Shown in pieces: positions 45,182-56,241 of a stretch of DNA of 64,000 nucleotides (position 1 is the stretch's first letter; each line of letters starts with the position of its first letter). Source of the stretch: Hemerocallis citrina (lineage: Eukaryota; Streptophyta; Magnoliopsida; Asparagales; Asphodelaceae); assembly GCA_017893485.1 (NCBI GenBank), contig CM030360.1, positions 149,801,147 to 149,865,146 of the forward strand, written 5' to 3'. The notes beneath the pieces are model-generated. The model made no database searches. It was not told where the DNA came from and saw nothing but the letters and a program-made list of their open reading frames with translations. Position numbers and translations under genes: made by a program.

Positions 45182-45543
45182 TAACATTTAATGTGAATTA
45201 ATTTTCGTAGGAATGTAGTCTAAAACAATCAGAACTATGGGGTTTGTTAGGTCGGGATGTCAAAAGTTTCCAAAAAGATACTCCTTCCGTTTCAAAATAT
45301 TCATTTTAGGTTTATATACAACTATTAAAAACAAATTTAGAATTGAGTAAAAATACTAAACATTTTGATTGTTGTGTAAAAGTACTAGACTTAAATGAAC
45401 ATATAATCATGTAAGAGTACTAGACAATAATAAAATTGGAAATCTTTTAGAAAAGTATCTAATAAATTTTTAAAAATAATAAGACATCTATTTTAAAAAC
45501 CTAAAATAATGAAAAAAAAAGAAAAGAAAAAAAAAGAAGATTA
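45182..45543. mobile_element. possible truncated Stowaway-like MITE
   Basis: CTCCTTCCGTTTCAAAATA at 45281 matches the CTCCCTCCGTTTCAAAAT end of Stowaway elements. The mirrored end near 45480 (ATCTATTTTAAAAACC) is degenerate and lacks the expected ACGGAGGGAG. The rest is AT-rich without coding potential. Confidence 0.4.
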
Positions 45544-45565
45544 GAGCATTCCCTACCATACCTTA

Positions 45566-45608
<43 letters not shown>

Positions 45609-46148
45609 CAAAAAAAAAAAATGCCAATCTTTAAATGGAGCCGCATATTTGCGGCTCCAATTTGGGTTCGGCAAATTGTTTCTTTTGCACAAAACCCCCT
45701 CCTTTAATGATGGAATATATTAGTATATATTTGTTTGTTTAATTTGTTCTTTTAAACTTTTTTTATATTTCTTATTTATAGACAATAATAGACAATAATT
45801 ATACTAATGTTATTTTTTTAACAAGATCTTTAATATGAGACAAATATTGAACATCTTTCTGATTTGTTTTAAGTATATAAATTAATCATATGAATCAATA
45901 ATTCTCAGTAAGTGTATTATCTTTTCTAATTAATTGTTTTATAACTTTTTAATTATTTGTATTATATTTTTTACAAACAAAAAATAATTTTGTGCAAAAA
46001 AAAATTTACCAAAAAAATTTTCAAACCCCAAAATGGGGTACCATTGGAGCACCGCATTTGAAACCCAAATCAAAATAACATATTCCAAAGAATATGCCAA
46101 AATGAAACCCAAAATGGGGATGAGGATGCAGTTCCATTGGGAATGCTC
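45544..46148. mobile_element. Harbinger-like non-autonomous element with TSD TTA
   Basis: Ends GAGCATTCCC and GGGAATGCTC are exact inverted repeats. TTA flanks both sides (45541-45543, 46149-46151), the 3-bp TSD of the PIF/Harbinger group. It is 605 bp, non-coding and AT-rich, with a 37-base C run near the left end and several CCCAAAATGGGG palindromes near the right. Confidence 0.75.
45569..45605. repeat. poly-C tract, 37 bases
   Basis: An uninterrupted C run lies 25 bases inside the Harbinger-like element. Confidence 0.95.
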
Positions 46149-46537
46149 TTAGAATGACTTATTTTTGCGAACGAGGAACTATTGGTTAAAACCTCAAAGA
46201 AGGCAAAGCTACGTGCGTCTGAATATTTTGCCAGTCCACACAGTTTGAAGTGCCAGTTGTTATTGGGAGTTACTAATAGTATCTCTCATATTTCCTCGAA
46301 CTCTAGTTTTAGTACGGTCTTATTCTTTTGACTTTTTTCAATATTTATAGTTTTCTCTAACATATGACCAATTTACATTCAAATTTTTTTTGAACCTCGA
46401 TCGATGTGGAGCAAGATTTATTAAATTTGATTTTATTTTTTGTTTGGTGGCCATAAGAAAATGAAACTAGCACGTGGGGAAGTCTTCGACATTGATTAAT
46501 TTATGATTCATATTTTATGTGGATTATATTAAGATTA
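46149..46537. other. non-coding flank of element H
   Basis: Sequence with no reading frame or repeat that I recognise. It ends at the TSD GATTA (46533-46537) of copia H. Confidence 0.5.
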
Positions 46538-47225
46538 TGTCTTGAATATTCATGGTTCAGAGTAGAAGAAGGTATGATGAAGCATAGAGCTTGAAGCGTC
46601 GAAGAGAGTAGAAGAGAAAACTGCAATATCAGTAGCCAGGAAGAGTGACAGACCGCAGTTGTTCAGGGTTTTGGCCGACAGGAGGTCGGCGACCGGTCTT
46701 GTTAGAGAGTGGACCTGTCTTGTTGGACGATTGACCGTGTGCGGCACGTGTTTTTTTTGGGCCTCAATTGTTAGGTCGTTTCAGTCCAGTGTTCAACTCC
46801 AAGTTAGATCGTACTGCTCTTATTCAGTTACTTCTTCTTCAGGTTATATCGGACGACGGAGAATCTAGGGTTCTTTCTATTATTCTTCTATATATTGTTG
46901 TAGCCTCCAATATGAGAGGCAAATACTTCATTGATATTTTCTCCATTTCAAAGAGAGGCTTGAGAGTGAGATAGTTCTTGGTGAGTGAGTTTAATTTGTA
47001 TTGAGTAAATCATTAACTCGTAATCTTTTCTAGTTGAATATTATATATCCCTATATTTTCCGTCCGGATTAAGCGAAAGCTAGCCAGGATAAATCCTCAC
47101 TATGTTTTTGTTGGATTATTGGATCTACTTGTTTGGGTGTTCATTGACTCATCTCATCAACTTCGCCTTCCTCATTGCTCTATTTAATTCTGCTGTGCCA
47201 TCGGTATGTTCGTAGACACCCCATC
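46538..47225 (+). repeat. 5' LTR of copia H
   Basis: It begins TGTCTTGAATATTCATGG and is readable to GTAGACACCCCATC. The last few bases present in the 3' copy (CCAACA) are missing because another sequence starts there. A likely TATA region is CTATATATTG near 46889. Confidence 0.88.
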
Positions 47226-47612
47226 GTGTGGGGTTAATAGTTTGGATTGCCACGTATCATATCAAATTACACTAAAAAAATATCTGCCTATTGTAACATT
47301 GTATGGATCTTCTCTTGCAAATGGATCCAGAGGAATCATTACCGCAAGACATAGAGGGGAGTAAATAAGGCCTTCTATAATCTCAATCAATCGCAGTCTC
47401 GCGGAGAGTGCTTACGAAAAAACGTATCCTTAATTTCCTGGCAGGGATATTGGCAGGAATTAATTGAAGCTTTAGCATGGGCTATCTGAAGTTTTAATTG
47501 ATTCATAAGGTCTCAACCTTAATTGTTATTTGAACAAAAAGATCACAAAAAACTTTTGGTAAAAGTTATGTCTTGATCCGAGTGGGGATAGCTAGTATCC
47601 ATCGTTTACGGC
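47226..47612. other. unassigned sequence between H LTR and solo LTR D
   Basis: This stretch separates the H 5' LTR from solo LTR D and is absent from the expected LTR/primer-site junction. It has no long reading frame and no recognised ends. It could be part of another small insertion or a rearrangement. Confidence 0.45.
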
Positions 47613-48664
47613 TATGACCGCTTCCCACTATACGGAAGTACATGCACGCAATTGAGGCCCAACGAATGATATAAGTATGCTAACTCATATCATCCATAAG
47701 TTATACAATACCAGTAAGCTCAACAACACAGGTAACAATAATAATCACATGAACAATGCTAGAATGTAATAACCACTATCTGAGATATAAGAAATTCGGG
47801 TTAAAAAACCCAAGAATAAATAATGCAATAAATAGTTTATTACAATGAGGTGATAGAAAAATAGTTGTAGCAATTCTGTCTAAAAAGTTTGATTATCAAG
47901 TTCCTTCCGTAAATCATCATCTGTCCTGTATAAACATTAACTCATAAGAAAATGGGAAAATACTCGTTAAAGCAAGTTTCGGACAACAAGTAACAACAAG
48001 TAGTAAAATAGTAAGATAACAAGATATAACATGGAAGGAACAAGAAGTAGCAGTGCAATTACTGAAAAACAGTGCAATACAATATGGAGGAAGCAAGGAA
48101 CTGGAACAATATGATATGTAAGTAACAACTGTAAAAAGGTATATTCAAGACTTCAAAGTATAATCAATTGATAACCCAGGATCAGTTAATCAATAATCAT
48201 GCAATCATGAATTAAGAATCATGTAATCAAGAATCAAGGATCATGTAATCATGAATCATGCTTAGTGTCAATATCGAGTTTATTGGTCTTATTAACTTAT
48301 GTAATGCATGCAATCCTGTGTCCCATACCATAAGTTCAGGTGCATATCAATCATGTGACATTTAGACTTAAATAGTGAATTCTATAGGATTATGTACTCG
48401 GGTCTTCCAGTGATAGTATCAATAAACAAGACATATAATCAAGAATTGTGTAATCAAGAATTAAGAATCAAGAATGACTATTCCGGGAAAACACGGGCCC
48501 CCTTCCTAGTATACTCCCCTATATTGCTCACTACTAAGCCGTACCTTTATAACCCCGACTTGCTATTCCTTTACAATAATTAATTAGGAACATACAGTAG
48601 GTACGACTAGTGGAACGCTAGTATCAATACAATATCAAGAATATATTAACAGCTATGCAATGCA

Positions 48665-48665
<1 letters not shown>

Positions 48666-48717
<52 letters not shown>
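48666..48717. repeat. (TA)n microsatellite in D
   Basis: Alternating TA of about 50 bp. Confidence 0.95.
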
Positions 48718-48718
<1 letters not shown>

Positions 48719-48949
48719 CAATTCATTAAATATGGAAAATAACGGGTTCATATGCAAAAAACGTAGAGATGAATTTCTAAACAGCAGCACCTATCTGCAT
48801 TCATACTCACTTTACCATTGCTACAGAACAGAAAATATGATTCTGTCAGAAATTCTAGAAAGTGGACTCCCTTCGGGTTCCAACGCATAACCACACGATA
48901 CATTCTAGGGAAAGTAGTTATGCGTAAAAATTTATTCTTTACTGGTTTC

Positions 48950-49510
48950 GATGTTTCGTGCACAGTTCTGTTCTGGAAATCCAAAAGTCACAGTACTAAA
49001 ATGTTAATAACTTACAATCTATAAATCGGATTGAGAAATCATAAGATGTTCTGGATTCTAGACTCGATGAGCTATGATTTTCATGTGTAAAGTTCTTTGA
49101 TCCAGTATCGGAAATATAGTCTAATTCTCAGTACAAGAGATAGGACATGAAGATTTCATGCATAGTTTCGGTGTTCTGAAAATTTCAATATTACAGTACT
49201 AAAATCGTGATATCTCACAATTTATAAATCGGATTGAGAAACCGTAAGATGTTCTGGATTCTAGACTCGGTGAGCTACGATTTTCATGTATAAAGTTCTT
49301 GGGTTCAGTATAGAAAACTAAGTCAATCTCTCTGTTGTTTAAGGGTTCGTATACAGTTTTGGTGTTCTAGAAATTACAATATGACAGTACTAAAATCGTG
49401 ATATCTTATAATCTATAAATCGGACTGTGAAACCGTAAAATATTCCGGAATCTACATTCGAAGCAATACGATTTTCATGTATAAAGTTTGGAATTTAAAT
49501 ATCGGGTGCT
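48950..49510. repeat. about 200-bp tandem repeat in LTR D, 3 copies
   Basis: CAGTACTAAAAT recurs at 48991, 49194 and 49385. Each is followed by ATCTATAAATCGGA, GATGTTCTGGATTCTAGACT (or a variant) and GATTTTCATGTATAAAGTT. Looser versions occur in C (43100-43260) and in reverse in A. Confidence 0.85.
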
Positions 49511-49998
49511 AGGTCAAATTCTCAGTATAAATTCGGGCAAATGATAGGATAGAGTTATTCGGTATTCGATAACATGATTCGAAGTGTGTTCACGGTTCAA
49601 GATTTGAATCAATAGCATGGGATAAGTAACTAGACAAGGTAATATGATAATAACTAGTCCACTTGCTAAGATTTCAAGAAAACACTTGCCTTTCACATGA
49701 CGATTATGAATGTGGGAAGAACAATGTGGTGAAAACAGCACAACGACAATGGCTATGGCAGCGAGATGCAAGTACAAAAATACATTGATGACATCGGCAG
49801 CAACAACAGCAACGGTGAGTGGGACGGCACCTTCTGCGAGCAACGATAGCAAGAGGAGTGCGGAAATGGAGTGGAGCTCGAGGTGAAGTTAAGGTGTTTG
49901 GTTGTGTAGGTAAAAGAAGGAAATGAAGGAGACAGTGAGTGAAAGAGCTTGAAGCTCGGGTGAAGATGAGGAGATATGGTGAATGTAGGAGGTGTGCA

Positions 49999-50001
<3 letters not shown>

Positions 50002-50068
<67 letters not shown>
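50002..50068. repeat. (TA)n microsatellite in D
   Basis: Alternating TA of about 67 bp in the presumed promoter half of LTR D. Confidence 0.95.
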
Positions 50069-50072
<4 letters not shown>

Positions 50073-50149
50073 CACAAAGAAAGCTATCAAGTAGCTCTCC
50101 ATCAATCCCCTCAAAATCAAAGGCCCAAATCTAACCTTACAAAACACAT

Positions 50150-50169
50150 CCCCCCCCCCCCCCCCCCCC
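50150..50169. repeat. poly-C tract, 20 bases
   Basis: An uninterrupted C run within LTR D, followed by AAATTTCAAACCCCAAAA. Confidence 0.95.
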
Positions 50170-50671
50170 AAATTTCAAACCCCAAAACTCATTCAAATCC
50201 AAAAAAAAAAACTCATTTATTTATTTAATTATTTCTCTCTTTCTCTCTCTCTCTCTCTCATTGTCTTTCTATTTACTCAGAAATTTAGTTTTTAAGATTT
50301 CAGGTTTGTAAATTTTTAAATTTTTTCAGTTTTTTTTAAAAAAAAATCATGTTACATTGAAAATAGCAAATATCTCTTCGATAGTTAAATTTCATCATTT
50401 TCCACCCTCAAAGTTCTAAGAAGTTGGATTTTATACCCTCATTTATAATTATTTTTCAACATATACTAATGGAAACATGGACTTTCATTTACAACTAATT
50501 ATTGTCATACTATTCAAACTTGAGCTACATAATTGTTGTTTTACTTGTTTACAAGGCTTTTCATATGCTGTATCATTCCGAAGATGTGCCGTAGGCACGT
50601 GCCCACGGGAAAATCTAGAAGAAGTGGCAACCAAAAGGAGAGAAAATGTGGGGAGACGAAGGGCTGCATGT

Positions 50672-50674
<3 letters not shown>

Positions 50675-50706
<32 letters not shown>
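50675..50706. repeat. (TA)n microsatellite in D
   Basis: Alternating TA of about 32 bp. Confidence 0.9.
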
Positions 50707-50708
<2 letters not shown>

Positions 50709-51026
50709 GGAGAGGGGTAGTAGGAGGAGGTGGAGGCTAGGAGGCGTTAAATGTCGTAAAAGAAGTTGGGGGTTGAGGGGTTGGATGTTGGATTAGATAA
50801 ATTGATTAGAATTAGAATTAGGATTAGGATTAGTCAGAGTTTAAATTTAAACTCCAATGAAAAAATTCACAAAAGTTTAGAATGGATCGGAAAACTTTTT
50901 GAGTTCTAATAAGAATGAAATAATGTCTGATAAAGAGTCTAAAGAGAAGAAGAAAAAAATTGATCTGAAAATTAAAATACAAAAATTCACGTAATAAAAT
51001 ACGCACAACTGGAACAGGAGGTTACA

Positions 51027-51038
51027 TGGTATCAGAGC
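51027..51038 (+). other. primer-binding site of copia H
   Basis: TGGTATCAGAGC complements plant initiator tRNA-Met and precedes the H gag ATG by about 30 bases. Its left neighbour is the end of solo LTR D instead of the H LTR. Confidence 0.85.
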
Positions 51039-51065
51039 TTCAAGTTGTCGAGTCCATTGGTTAAG

Positions 51066-51980
51066 ATGACATGTCACAGTATTTTGAAGATCAAGCAGTT
51101 CGATGTAAATATCAACTTCAATGTTTGGAAGGTAGACATGTATGATGTCCTAGTTCAAGAACATCTACAGTTGGCCATCATGAAGAAGGAAAAGCCATCC
51201 GATATGAAAGAGGATGCTTGGAATGATATTCGTGAAAGATCCATAAGTCTGATCCGACTATCTTTGGCGTACGAGGTCAAGTGCAGATTTCTTGATGAAA
51301 CTGACCCAGCGAATTTGTGGGAAAAACTCATAGCTGACTACTCTGCTTCGTCGTTATTAAATTGGATGTATTGGAAGAGAAAGTTATTCCATTTCTCAAT
51401 GAAGGAAGTTACCGATCTCCAAGACCACATCACAGAGTTCAACAAGGTTCTATCAGAACTCAATGCAATAGATATGGATGTGGGTGAGGAAGATAAAGCG
51501 TTTAACTTGGTATATTCACCACCGAATTCGTACGAAATTTTGATCACTGCCATGCTACACGGTAGATCTGCCAAGGAGAGTATTTCAGTAGAAGGTCTAA
51601 TCAAAGCATTGAAGGAAAATCAACTTAGGAAGGAGACTCAGAAATTATCGTCTATTCCAAATTGTCTAGCAGTGGAAGGTCCTTCAGGTGGAAGACAAAG
51701 TGCTATGCAAAAGGATTCGATCTGTTGCTGAGATTGCAAGAGGCCAAGGTATATCAAGAAAGACTGTTGAAAATTGCAGAATCAGAAAAGCGCCAAGGAT
51801 GAAAAATCAACCGCCTATGTGATTAGTGTTTGTGATTTAGGTGATTCGTGTCTTCTTGTTTCCAATTCTTTAGAAGTGGATTCTAGTTTGTTTCTTGACT
51901 CAGAGGGTTTTTCTCATATTTTCTTCGAGAGGGAGATATTTTCTACTTAAAAGTCTACTGCAGGGCATTGTGTGAGAACA
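51066..51980 (+). pseudogene. gag: gag pseudogene of copia H
   Basis: The ATG at 51066 starts MTCHSILKIKQFDVNINFNV. Landmarks are NVWKVDMYDVLVQEHLQLAI, LDETDPANLWEKLIADYSAS, VTDLQDHITEFNKVLSELNA and AFNLVYSPPNSYEILITAML, typical of the copia Gag (retrotran_gag_2/UBN2) of Tork-like elements. The frame stops at 51729-51731, just where the zinc knuckle CKRPRYIKKDC begins in degraded form. A remnant of the next segment (VISVCDLGDSCLL) follows. No pol comes after it. The TTG codon upstream of this ATG is not needed as a start. Confidence 0.88.
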
Positions 51981-52982
51981 TGAACTGGAGAGCTTTGTAA
52001 AGTAGTATTATGTCTTGAATACTCGTGGTTCAGATTATAAGAATGTAATACCCCACAAAATAAAATGATTTATTTTGCATTAGTAAATAATATTAAATTT
52101 GTAAAGTTGACTATTTTGACTATTTTCTTGAAATTGCAATTTTGCACGTGCAACACACGTGTGCAAAGTTACGAATTTTGAATTCTTAAAATGTTATGGT
52201 TAATAATTGATTTTTCCTTATTTATTCATCATATATTTAATTTTTAGACTTATTTAAATTAATTGGACTATTTTTACAAATTTGTCAATTTTACACGTGC
52301 AAAACATGTGCAAATATTTTTGGTTCAAATATCCAATTTTATATTTTTATTAAATTCTCCTAATTATAATTGAGTCTATCCTAAATTTTTGGGATTTTTC
52401 TGAATAAAGAAACTATTTTTATAAATACCTTGAAAGAGAGGGGCTTTTATGTAAAAGGCCGTTTTGATCTCAAATAAATAATGGAAATTCATTTTTACTT
52501 ATTTTTGGGCTTTCTATGGTCATCATTGAAATGAAAAATATATTTAAACTTTATTTAGAGTCGATATGGTAAAGATTTAAACAAATATAGTGTTTTTCCA
52601 AATATGAAATTTATGTTGGATCTTGTGCAAATGTTTTCTGGAAGGTAAAAGTCAGATATTTTAATTGGAAAATATAATATGTATCATTGGATATTATTTC
52701 TGAATTTTTTAGATTTTTACGAATATTTTATGATGTATTTGCAAATATTACAAAAGGGAGGGTTTTTGTGCAAAATCGCCACCCTGAGTCGTAAATTCGA
52801 ATTTTTCTTATTTACTGGGTTGTACTGGATTGCTAGAAAACTCAGTGATAAAAAGATTTGATTTGGTTTTGATTTAGTTAACCTATTTTAACTAAGAAAG
52901 GGATTATATATGTAAAGTTATATTTTGGAAGGATTCTTTCGCAAAAGTGTTTCAAAACCCTATTCCTTTCAATCCCGACCTG

Positions 52983-52990
52983 TATAAAAG
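52983..52990 (+). promoter_or_regulatory. TATA box of LTR G
   Basis: TATAAAAG is followed by AGGGTGTACAGCCG. The G-family fragment at 57592 has a degraded equivalent near 58084. Confidence 0.5.
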
Positions 52991-53862
52991 AGGGTGTACA
53001 GCCGTCATTCGATGCACGACACAAGTTTTATTATAATTTTATTTTCTTGGTGATTGAGGAGGAGATCTTGAATTCTTTGCAAAGAGGGGATTCTACATTT
53101 TGCTTCGTGATATTCGCTTGATCTCTCCAACTATGTGAGTGACAATGTTTTGTTTTATTTTGTTTTGTGTATGTTGTAGGTGAGTGATATAATTTTTTGG
53201 TTTTTTGTTTGTTTCTCTTTGATTTGTGTGTGTCATATGAGAATGATATGAATGTTTAGATTGATTTGGATGATGAATATGTTGGATGGATGAAAAATTG
53301 GATCTTTGAGAAGAACCCTAGATATTGTATGTGAATGATTTTAGATTGTTGGAAACCTAATATAAATTGTGAGTAGACTTTTCTTTTGGATTATTGATTT
53401 GATTGAGTTTGACAGATGTTATGCATTAATTAAATTAAAGATGAGATTTTGGACTATTGGTGCGTTGGATAAAAACAACTTGGCCATGCTGAGGATGAAT
53501 TTAGTTTGTTTATGAATCAACTATAGAGAATAGTTGTGATTTAGTTGAGGAATTTTGTGAATGATTAATGGTTTAGAGGACCATGTTTTGAGGATTTGAG
53601 TTATGAGGATTTAAATTGGGGATTTGTGAAAGATGTTGTTTGAATTTGGATTTCTCAAATGCTAAGTTTAAATCTAATTATTTTGGTATTAATAAGATTT
53701 AGAAAATAAAACAAAGTTATTTGATATATGACTGATTCTTAAAAATCCTAGTTTTAACATATGCACAATCTAAATTCTGCAGACTGTAGGCCGAAAGTCG
53801 ACTGTTGTGAATTCTCTGTCGACTGGTACACTTGGAATTATATTTTTAAAGTCATTATATTT

Positions 53863-54230
53863 TCTCTCTGGTAAGTCGACTTATGACTTTTACAAGTCGA
53901 CTTATAACACTTAGAATATTTCCTTAAAGATTTCTGGAATTTCTCTCTGGTAATTCGACTAATGACTTTTACAAGTCGACTTACAACACTTAGAATATTT
54001 TCTTAAAGTTTTCTGGAATTTCTCTCTGGTAAGTCGGCTTATGACTTTTACAAGTCGACTTATAACATTAGAATATTTTCTTAAAGATTTCTGGAATTTC
54101 TCTCTGGTTAGTCGACTTATGACTTTTACAAGTCGAATTATAACACTTAGTTTATTTTCTTAAAATCATGGAATTTACTTTCTGGACAGTCGACTTATGC
54201 TTTCTATGGTCGACTGATACTGATGTATCC
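53863..54230 (+). repeat. 79-bp tandem repeat with paired GTCGAC sites
   Basis: TCTCTCTGG recurs at 53863, 53942, 54021 and 54099, with a diverged fifth copy near 54178. Each unit has the form AAGTCGACTTATGACTTTT followed by ACAAGTCGACTTATAACAC, i.e. two GTCGAC cores about 27 bp apart, then AGAATATTTTCTTAAAG. Confidence 0.92.
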
Positions 54231-54589
54231 TTATATCTATGAATGTTCTTTCAATGATTTATTCTCTAGACGTTTTGATCTAGAACTACTTATACCCTAT
54301 TTTCTATTCAGCTTATGCTTTCAATATGTTGAGTTAAGCAATTTATGTTAGAATTTGGTTTGGATATTTGAGTTTGAGTCTCTAGAGGATATGTGTGACC
54401 CTTGTATACCGGCGGTTGAGCATTTATGTTTGGGCCTGTTGAGGCATTTAGTTAATCAGTTGTTGAATTAAGTCCGGTAGGGTACACCAACTCTAGGAGA
54501 TTCGTTAAGTAATTAAATAACCAAAATGATAAGGATAAGCACTAGTGGTGATATGATGAACGGGAACATGAGTTATGGATCTTAGTATG

Positions 54590-54850
54590 GCTTGCGGTGT
54601 GGGACAATCCCCGGAATTATCCAGGTGTGAGTGAAATAGTCTCCGGAATTACCTGTGGTGTGGGATTGGTCTCCGAAATTATCGGAGTCGAGGAGACGCA
54701 CATGTGATATTCGGTGATGAAGTTCCATTGCTTGCGGTGTGGGGTATTCTCGAAGATTCCCAGGTATGAGTGAAATAGTCTCTGGAATTATCTGTGGATA
54801 GAGATTAACCTCCGGAATTATCGGGGCATGAGCTAATACTCACAGTTTAT
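54590..54850 (+). repeat. about 140-bp direct repeat in LTR G
   Basis: GCTTGCGGTGTGGG at 54592 and 54732. Each is followed by a form of CCAGGTGTGAGTGAAATAGT and CTCCGGAATTA. The short word CGGAATTA occurs several more times. Confidence 0.75.
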
Positions 54851-56241
54851 CTTTATCTCGTAGTAGTCATCGTAGTAGGATTAGTTGCATAGCGGGGGAT
54901 TAAACCCTATAATGAGGAGATGTTAAGGGCTTGCATCGGACCTATGTAGAGTGGGATGCATAGACTCTGATAAGTACGCATTAGAGAGTCAGCATATAGA
55001 CTTGTGTTTTCTTGACTTGGTTTTACGCATGTGTTTTCCTGTTTTCTACACTTGATACTTAGTTTAGCTTCACTTGATGTTTACATGTTTCCTTGCTATG
55101 TCATATTTTATATATTCTTGTTTATCACATGTTGTTTAAGAATTCATGCTTAATGTTCATTTATGTTGTTTGCTTGTTTATGTCACTCACACCATTATGG
55201 CTGACCCCTTTAGTTTTGGGTGTTAGGGATCACCTCTAGCCTCATGTGTTACAGGTTGTTGCTTAGAGCTTGGGGTTTGGATGCTTGAGATAGTTTTGGA
55301 GATAAAGTAATGTAATAGAGCTTTGTGTAAAATTTTGTAAAAAGAAGTGTAGTAAAAAGAAATTTGTAATTCAAGGTGTTTTGTATTCCGATGTGCTTTG
55401 TAAACAATTGATGTAACAAAAAGTTTTAATTTTCTCTGTATTTGGTTGCTATGTTTACAATTACATTGAAGTTGATGCTGGGAATTGTGCCACGTATTTC
55501 TAAGATATTATATTGGAAATTTGGGGCGCTACAAAGAATGTATGATGAAGCACGGAGGTTGAAGTGTCGAAGAGAGTAGAAGAGAAAACTGCAACATCAG
55601 CAGTGAGGAAGAGTGACGGTCGACCGTCCTGGGGGACGGTCGACCGCACCCCGACCGCATACCCGACCGCAATTGTTCAAGGTTTTGGCTGAGAGGATGT
55701 CGGTCGACCGGTCTTATTGGACGGTCGATCGTGCGCGGCGCTTTGTTCTTGTTTCGCCTTAATTTATTAGGTCGTTTCAGCTCAATCTTCAACTTTAAGT
55801 CAGATCGTACAGTTCCTATCCAGTTACTTCTTCTTCAGGTTATATCAGACAATTGAGATTCAAGTTTAACCTAGGGTTATCTCTATTGTTCTTCTATATA
55901 TTGTTGTAGCCTCTAATATGAGAGGCAAGTACTTCATTAAAATTTACTCCATTGCGAAGAGAGGCTTGAGAGAGAAATGGTTTTTGGTGAGTGAGTTTAA
56001 TTTCTTGTATTGAGTGAATCATTAACTTCTTGTAATCTCTTCTAGTTGAATATTATATTCCCCTATATTTTATGTCCGGATTAAGCGAAAGCTAACCGGG
56101 ATAAATTCTCGTTGTGTTTATGTTGGATTGGTGGATCTATTTGTTTGGGTGACTCGTCTCATCTACTTCGCCTTCCTTATTTCTTTATTTAGTTCCATTG
56201 CACCACCTATGTGTTTGTAGACACCCCATCCCAACAGATTA

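Larger units (their letters stand above)
47613..51026 (-). mobile_element. solo LTR D (A/B/C family)
   Basis: The right end GGAACAGGAGGTTACA matches C. The left end CCGCTTCCCAC...GAGGCCCAACGAATGA matches the start of C, but its first bases are eroded. Internal blocks match C, for example AAGCAAGTTTCGGACAACAAG and the AATTCTAGAAAGTGGACTCC region. It contains (TA)n arrays and a 200-bp tandem repeat. No TSD is readable. It ends exactly at the H primer-binding site. Confidence 0.75.
52044..55533 (+). mobile_element. solo LTR G with exact TSD AAGAA
   Basis: It begins TGTAATACCCCACAAAAT and ends GGGGCGCTACA, flanked by AAGAA at 52039-52043 and 55534-55538. It is 3,490 bp without coding sequence. 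TATAAAAG at 52983-52990 is a likely TATA box. The TGTAATACCCC...GGGG-G-TACA ends resemble chromovirus Tekay/Del LTRs. It is related to L and to the fragment at 57592. Confidence 0.93.
46538..56236 (+). mobile_element. copia element H with TSD GATTA, lacking pol
   Basis: LTRs 46538-47225 and 52011-56236 (split) share TGTCTTGAATA, AGAAGAGAAAACTGCAA, TATTGTTGTAGCCTC and GGATTAAGCGAAAGCTA in order. GATTA occurs at 46533-46537 and 56237-56241. Between the LTRs there is a primer-binding site and gag but no protease, integrase, RT or RNase H. H is therefore an internally deleted, non-autonomous copy. Solo LTR D lies at its 5' LTR/primer-site junction and solo LTR G in its 3' LTR. Confidence 0.88.
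52011..56236 (+). repeat. 3' LTR of copia H, interrupted by G
   Basis: 33 bases (TGTCTTGAATACTCGTGG...) precede solo LTR G and about 700 bases follow it, ending ACCCCATCCCAACA before TSD GATTA. It has GACGGTCGACCG twice (55616, 55636), CGGTCGACCG (55701) and CGGTCGATCG, whereas the 5' LTR has eroded forms such as GACAGACCGC. Confidence 0.88.

Noticed and set aside
51045..51065. Upstream non-ATG start for the H gag
   Set aside because: The frame extends to a TTG at 51045, but the ATG at 51066 gives the usual Gag start length.
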